A stretch of DNA of 64,000 nucleotides from Thiomonas sp. X19 (GTDB lineage: Bacteria > Pseudomonadota > Gammaproteobacteria > Burkholderiales > Burkholderiaceae_C), in assembly GCF_900089495.1 (NCBI RefSeq), contig NZ_LT605203.1:62001-126000 (forward strand), given 5' to 3'. Positions within the stretch are counted from its first letter, which is position 1, and each line of letters opens with the position of its first letter. Shown piece after piece: positions 61,483-64,000 of the stretch. The translations under genes were made by a program, and so were the position numbers. A model generated the notes under the pieces. It did not search any database. It was not told where the DNA came from and saw nothing but the letters and a program-made list of their open reading frames with translations.

Positions 61483-62466
61483 TCACACCAACCCTCCTGC
61501 TGCAACTGAAGCTGTCGCCGGAGCGGCTGCCGCAACTCCAGCTGTTTGACCTGCATGCTGGATTTGTGCCTGCGCTTGTGCCGAAGTACCCGCCGTCTGC
61601 TCGGCACCCTGGTCCGCAAGGATACGAGCGTAAGCCTGCTTGGACAAGACCACGATGCTCACCCGCCGATTGAGCGGCGAATTCGGGTTTTTCGGCTCGT
61701 AGGGTGCGGCCGAGCCCATGCCGACAACGCGCAGAACTTTGGCCTCATCCAGGCCAGATTGCACCAACACCTGCCGTACCGCATTCGCCCGATCCGCCGA
61801 CAGGTTGTAATTGCTGTAGCCCTTGCCCTGGTTCTGATAGCTGAGCGCATCGGTATGCCCGGTGATGCTGATGTGGTTGGGCAACCGGTTCAGCGTCGGC
61901 CCGATGTCCTGGAAGATCGTTTGGGCGTAGCTTTCCAGCCCGGCCCCACCCAGGCTGAACATCGGCCGCTTGTCGCTGTCGACCACCTGGATGCGCAAGC
62001 CCTCAGGGGTGATGTCGATCAGGAGTTGCGAACGAAATGCGTTGAGCTGGGGATTGGCTTCGATTTGTGATTCCAAAGCCTTTTTCAACGCTTCGAGGTT
62101 CTGCTTGTCGATCTGTTCCTCGCGCATGGTCGTCGCATTCGGCGCCACGGTTTTTCCCGGCGTTGCGCCATTGCGGATCTGGCCGGCGGTGCGCGTCAAA
62201 TCGGTACCGCCACCCTGGATCACCGAGGTTGCTGAACCAGCGCCCGAACCGCCTTCGAGCGACACCTTCTCCGGGTTCTGGAAATACTCGGCAATGCCCT
62301 GCAGTTGCGCTTTGGTGGTCGAGCCCAGCAGCCACATCAACAAGAAAAACGCCATCATCGCCGTGACGAAGTCGGCATAGGCGATTTTCCAGGCGGTGCC
62401 GTGCCCGCCACCGCTGACCTTCTTGATCTTCTTGATGACGATCGGCCGTGGCTTCGCGTCGGCCAT
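61483..62466 (-). CDS. motB: Flagellar stator protein MotB
   Basis: The 327-residue protein has a basic N-terminus (KPRPIVIKKIKKVSGGGHG), the membrane helix AYADFVTAMMAFFLLMWLLG with the essential aspartate in YADF, a plug/linker, and an OmpA-like domain with ISITGHTDALSYQNQGKGYS and NYNLSADRANAVRQVLVQSG. The tail beyond the OmpA domain is Ala/Gln-rich. MotB anchors the MotA5B2 proton channel to peptidoglycan. It starts 4 bases after motA. Confidence 0.96.
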   Translation of the reverse strand: MADAKPRPIVIKKIKKVSGGGHGTAWKIAYADFVTAMMAFFLLMWLLGSTTKAQLQGIAEYFQNPEKVSLEGGSGAGSATSVIQGGGTDLTRTAGQIRNGATPGKTVAPNATTMREEQIDKQNLEALKKALESQIEANPQLNAFRSQLLIDITPEGLRIQVVDSDKRPMFSLGGAGLESYAQTIFQDIGPTLNRLPNHISITGHTDALSYQNQGKGYSNYNLSADRANAVRQVLVQSGLDEAKVLRVVGMGSAAPYEPKNPNSPLNRRVSIVVLSKQAYARILADQGAEQTAGTSAQAQAQIQHAGQTAGVAAAAPATASVAAGGLV

Positions 62467-62469
62467 GGT

Positions 62470-63330
62470 TCATTTCCCCTTGGCTTCGCGCAGATGCGAT
62501 TCGAGTTCACTGAAGCTCGGCCGCTCACCCGAGAACAGCACCTTACGGCTGAATTCCACGGCCACCTGGGGAGGGTAAGCATTCATCGTCGCCAGCAAGG
62601 CAACCTTGATGCATTCCAGCATTTTGGTGCCTTCATGGGCACGATCCTCCATGCGCGAAGCGACTGGCGCAAGGATGGCATAACCGATCAAGATGCCCAG
62701 GAAGGTTCCTACCAGCGCAGCGCCCACCAACTCGCCCAGAACCGCTGGCGGCTTGTCAACCGAGGCCATGGTATGCACCACGCCCATCACCGCCGCGACG
62801 ATACCGAAGGCCGGCATGCTGTCCGCGGTACGCGTCATGGCGTGGATGGGAATTTCCATCTCGCGGTGATGCGTTTCGATGTTGACGTCCATCAGGTTTT
62901 CCATTTCCATCACGCCCAGGTTGCCACCGATCATCAAGCGCAGGTAATCGGTGATGAATTCCAGCACATGGTGGTCGGCCGAGAGCAGTGGGTATTTTTT
63001 GAAAATCTCGCTGTTCTTCGGATCTTCCACATCGCCTTCAATCGCCATCAAGCCGTTCTGCCGCATGCGGGTGAACAACTCATTGAGCAGCGACAGCAAC
63101 TCCAGATAAGCGGCCTTGGAATAGGTCGTGCCCTTCATCGCCATGGGCAGGGCCTTGAGTGTGGCCTTGAATGATTTCGGGAACGTGGACGCGAAAAATG
63201 CGCCGAAGGCTCCCCCCCCGATCATGAGTAATTCGAAAGGCTGCAGCAACGCCCCGACATGCCCGCCTTCCAGCACATAACCGCCAAAAATCGCGCCGAG
63301 GGACAGGACATAACCGATCAATAAATACAT
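62470..63330 (-). CDS. motA: Flagellar stator protein MotA
   Basis: The 286-residue protein has four membrane segments, for example MYLLIGYVLSLGAIFGGYVL, ELLMIGGGAFGAFFASTFPK, MPAFGIVAAVMGVVHTMAS and GELVGAALVGTFLGILIGYA. The cytoplasmic loop between helices 2 and 3 is the FliG-contacting region. It carries proton-driven torque with MotB. A possible sigma-28 promoter is at 63417-63443. Confidence 0.96.
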   Translation of the reverse strand: MYLLIGYVLSLGAIFGGYVLEGGHVGALLQPFELLMIGGGAFGAFFASTFPKSFKATLKALPMAMKGTTYSKAAYLELLSLLNELFTRMRQNGLMAIEGDVEDPKNSEIFKKYPLLSADHHVLEFITDYLRLMIGGNLGVMEMENLMDVNIETHHREMEIPIHAMTRTADSMPAFGIVAAVMGVVHTMASVDKPPAVLGELVGAALVGTFLGILIGYAILAPVASRMEDRAHEGTKMLECIKVALLATMNAYPPQVAVEFSRKVLFSGERPSFSELESHLREAKGK

Positions 63331-63630
63331 GGCGGCAGCAGCTGGAAAAGTTGTGATTGACGGGTCTGGCGGCCGGTGGCGCAGGCTGTTTCAGCCTTGC
63401 TCGGCCTTCGCGGCAAGTAACGACACGAAACACCGTGGCTTGAGCGCACTCATGGCATCCTAAGCCCAGCTTTTCCCAGTGAGCAAGCCGCGCTTGGTGC
63501 AGAGCGTCGCCTTAGCCCCCTTGCTGCGCAACACCAACACCATTCCTGTCGCACCCGCCATCAAGTCCGCCCGAGTTGTGCCGTCATCACTTGCAAGCCC
63601 ATGTTTCGCGACTTGTCTTGGAGTGCGTCC
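63331..63630. other. Divergent motA/cheY intergenic region
   Basis: About 300 bases contain the candidate motA promoter (63417-63443, minus) and no visible gene. A shadow frame on the minus strand is not supported by any motif. Confidence 0.5.
63417..63443 (-). promoter_or_regulatory. Candidate sigma-28 promoter of motA
   Basis: TCAAGCCA and GTCGTTAC are 11 bases apart on the minus strand. The -35 TCAAG and the -10 GTCGT resemble the flgM promoter, but both boxes are weaker than at fliC. The leader would be about 80 bases. Confidence 0.45.
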
Positions 63631-64000
63631 TTGAAATTTCTTGTTGTTGACGATTTCCCCACGATGCGGCGCATCGTTCGGGGTCTGCTGATGCAGACCG
63701 GACATGTCACCGGCACCATCGACGAGGCCGAGGACGGCGTACAGGCCTTGAAGCGCATCCAGGCCGGAGGCATTGAGTTTGTCGTGACCGACTGGAACAT
63801 GCCCAATATGCAGGGTATCGATCTGCTGCGCCATATTCGCGCCTCGGACGATGCGACCATCCGCGCCTTACCCGTGCTCATGGTGACGGCTGAGGCGAAG
63901 AAAGAGAACATTCTGGTCGCAGCGCAGGCGGGGGTGAACGGCTATATCGTCAAACCCTTCCCGGCCGACACACTGAAAACCAAGATTGACGCCATCCTTC
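63631..64000 (+). CDS. cheY: Chemotaxis response regulator CheY, 3' end cut by window edge
   Basis: The frame runs off the right edge after 123 codons of an expected 128-130. I choose the TTG at 63631, preceded by GGAG at 7 bases, giving [19 protein letters not shown] as the usual CheY start; an ATG at 63601 would add ten atypical residues. The phospho-acceptor is D54 in [11 protein letters not shown]86 is in VTAEAK and K108 is in VKPF. CheY-P binds FliM (17197-18204) to change rotation. It presumably heads a chemotaxis operon beyond the window. Confidence 0.93.
   Translation, partial: MKFLVVDDFPTMRRIVRGLLMQTGHVTGTIDEAEDGVQALKRIQAGGIEFVVTDWNMPNMQGIDLLRHIRASDDATIRALPVLMVTAEAKKENILVAAQAGVNGYIVKPFPADTLKTKIDAIL

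Noticed and set aside
63460..63911. Minus-strand frames opposite cheY
   Set aside because: Shadows of cheY, whose D54, T86 and K108 motifs are on the plus strand.

Overview
The window is G+C-rich DNA from a flagellated betaproteobacterium, probably Burkholderiales. The uvrA / MFS transporter / ssb arrangement, the protein family variants and the base composition fit a Thiomonas-like organism, but no 16S or other species marker is present, so genus is inference. Most of the window (about 16.7 kb to the right edge) is one flagellar and motility locus. The first 16 kb is ordinary housekeeping and accessory DNA.

Left part (1-16.7 kb): an IS110-type transposase cut by the window edge; a globin-like/GAF/EAL c-di-GMP protein; a secreted DUF1800-DUF1501 pair; an OsmC protein; a SAM methyltransferase; a decayed LuxR/cyclic-nucleotide-binding regulator; ssb, an MFS transporter and uvrA; a fructosamine-kinase gene broken by an amber codon; a dienelactone-hydrolase gene; and about 0.75 kb of non-coding DNA holding a GAF-like remnant.

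Minus-strand flagellar arm (16.7-41.4 kb), listed in transcription order from the right: flgA; a four-gene operon (GGDEC-type cyclase, CheA-like protein lacking kinase core and phospho-histidine, CheW-like protein, two-TM helical protein); fliC, flaG, fliD, fliS, a tPilZ-type protein, an orphan motD, a SPOR-domain protein, two sigma-54 activators without receiver domains, then fliE-F-G-H-I-J-K-L-M-N. fliOPQR, flhAB and fliA are not in the window.

Plus-strand arm (41.8-59.7 kb): flgBCDEFGHIJ, a small FlgN-like gene, flgK, flgL, a 1438-residue multi-domain methyltransferase/glycosyltransferase, a degenerate-EAL/HDOD protein and ycgR. On the minus strand follow flgM-flgN-csrA-fliW and motA-motB; cheY starts at the right edge.

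Regulation can be read from the sequence. TGG-N10-like -24/-12 (sigma-54) promoters precede fliE, fliK, flgB, probably flgA, and the four-gene operon. Sigma-28 promoters with an 11-base spacer precede fliC, fliD, flgM and probably motA. The fliC leader carries a hexaloop hairpin (AGGGAC) plus a Shine-Dalgarno GGA, the classic two-site CsrA target, and fliW-csrA lies 24 kb away in the same locus: a FliW-CsrA-flagellin switch of the kind described in Bacillus and Campylobacter. Five c-di-GMP-related genes surround the motor genes. The most novel-looking unit is the four-gene operon ending on the fliC promoter; other points of interest are an in-frame dispersed repeat in the glycosyltransferase, a perfect 26-bp palindrome in fliK and a MITE-like element at a TA target next to ycgR.
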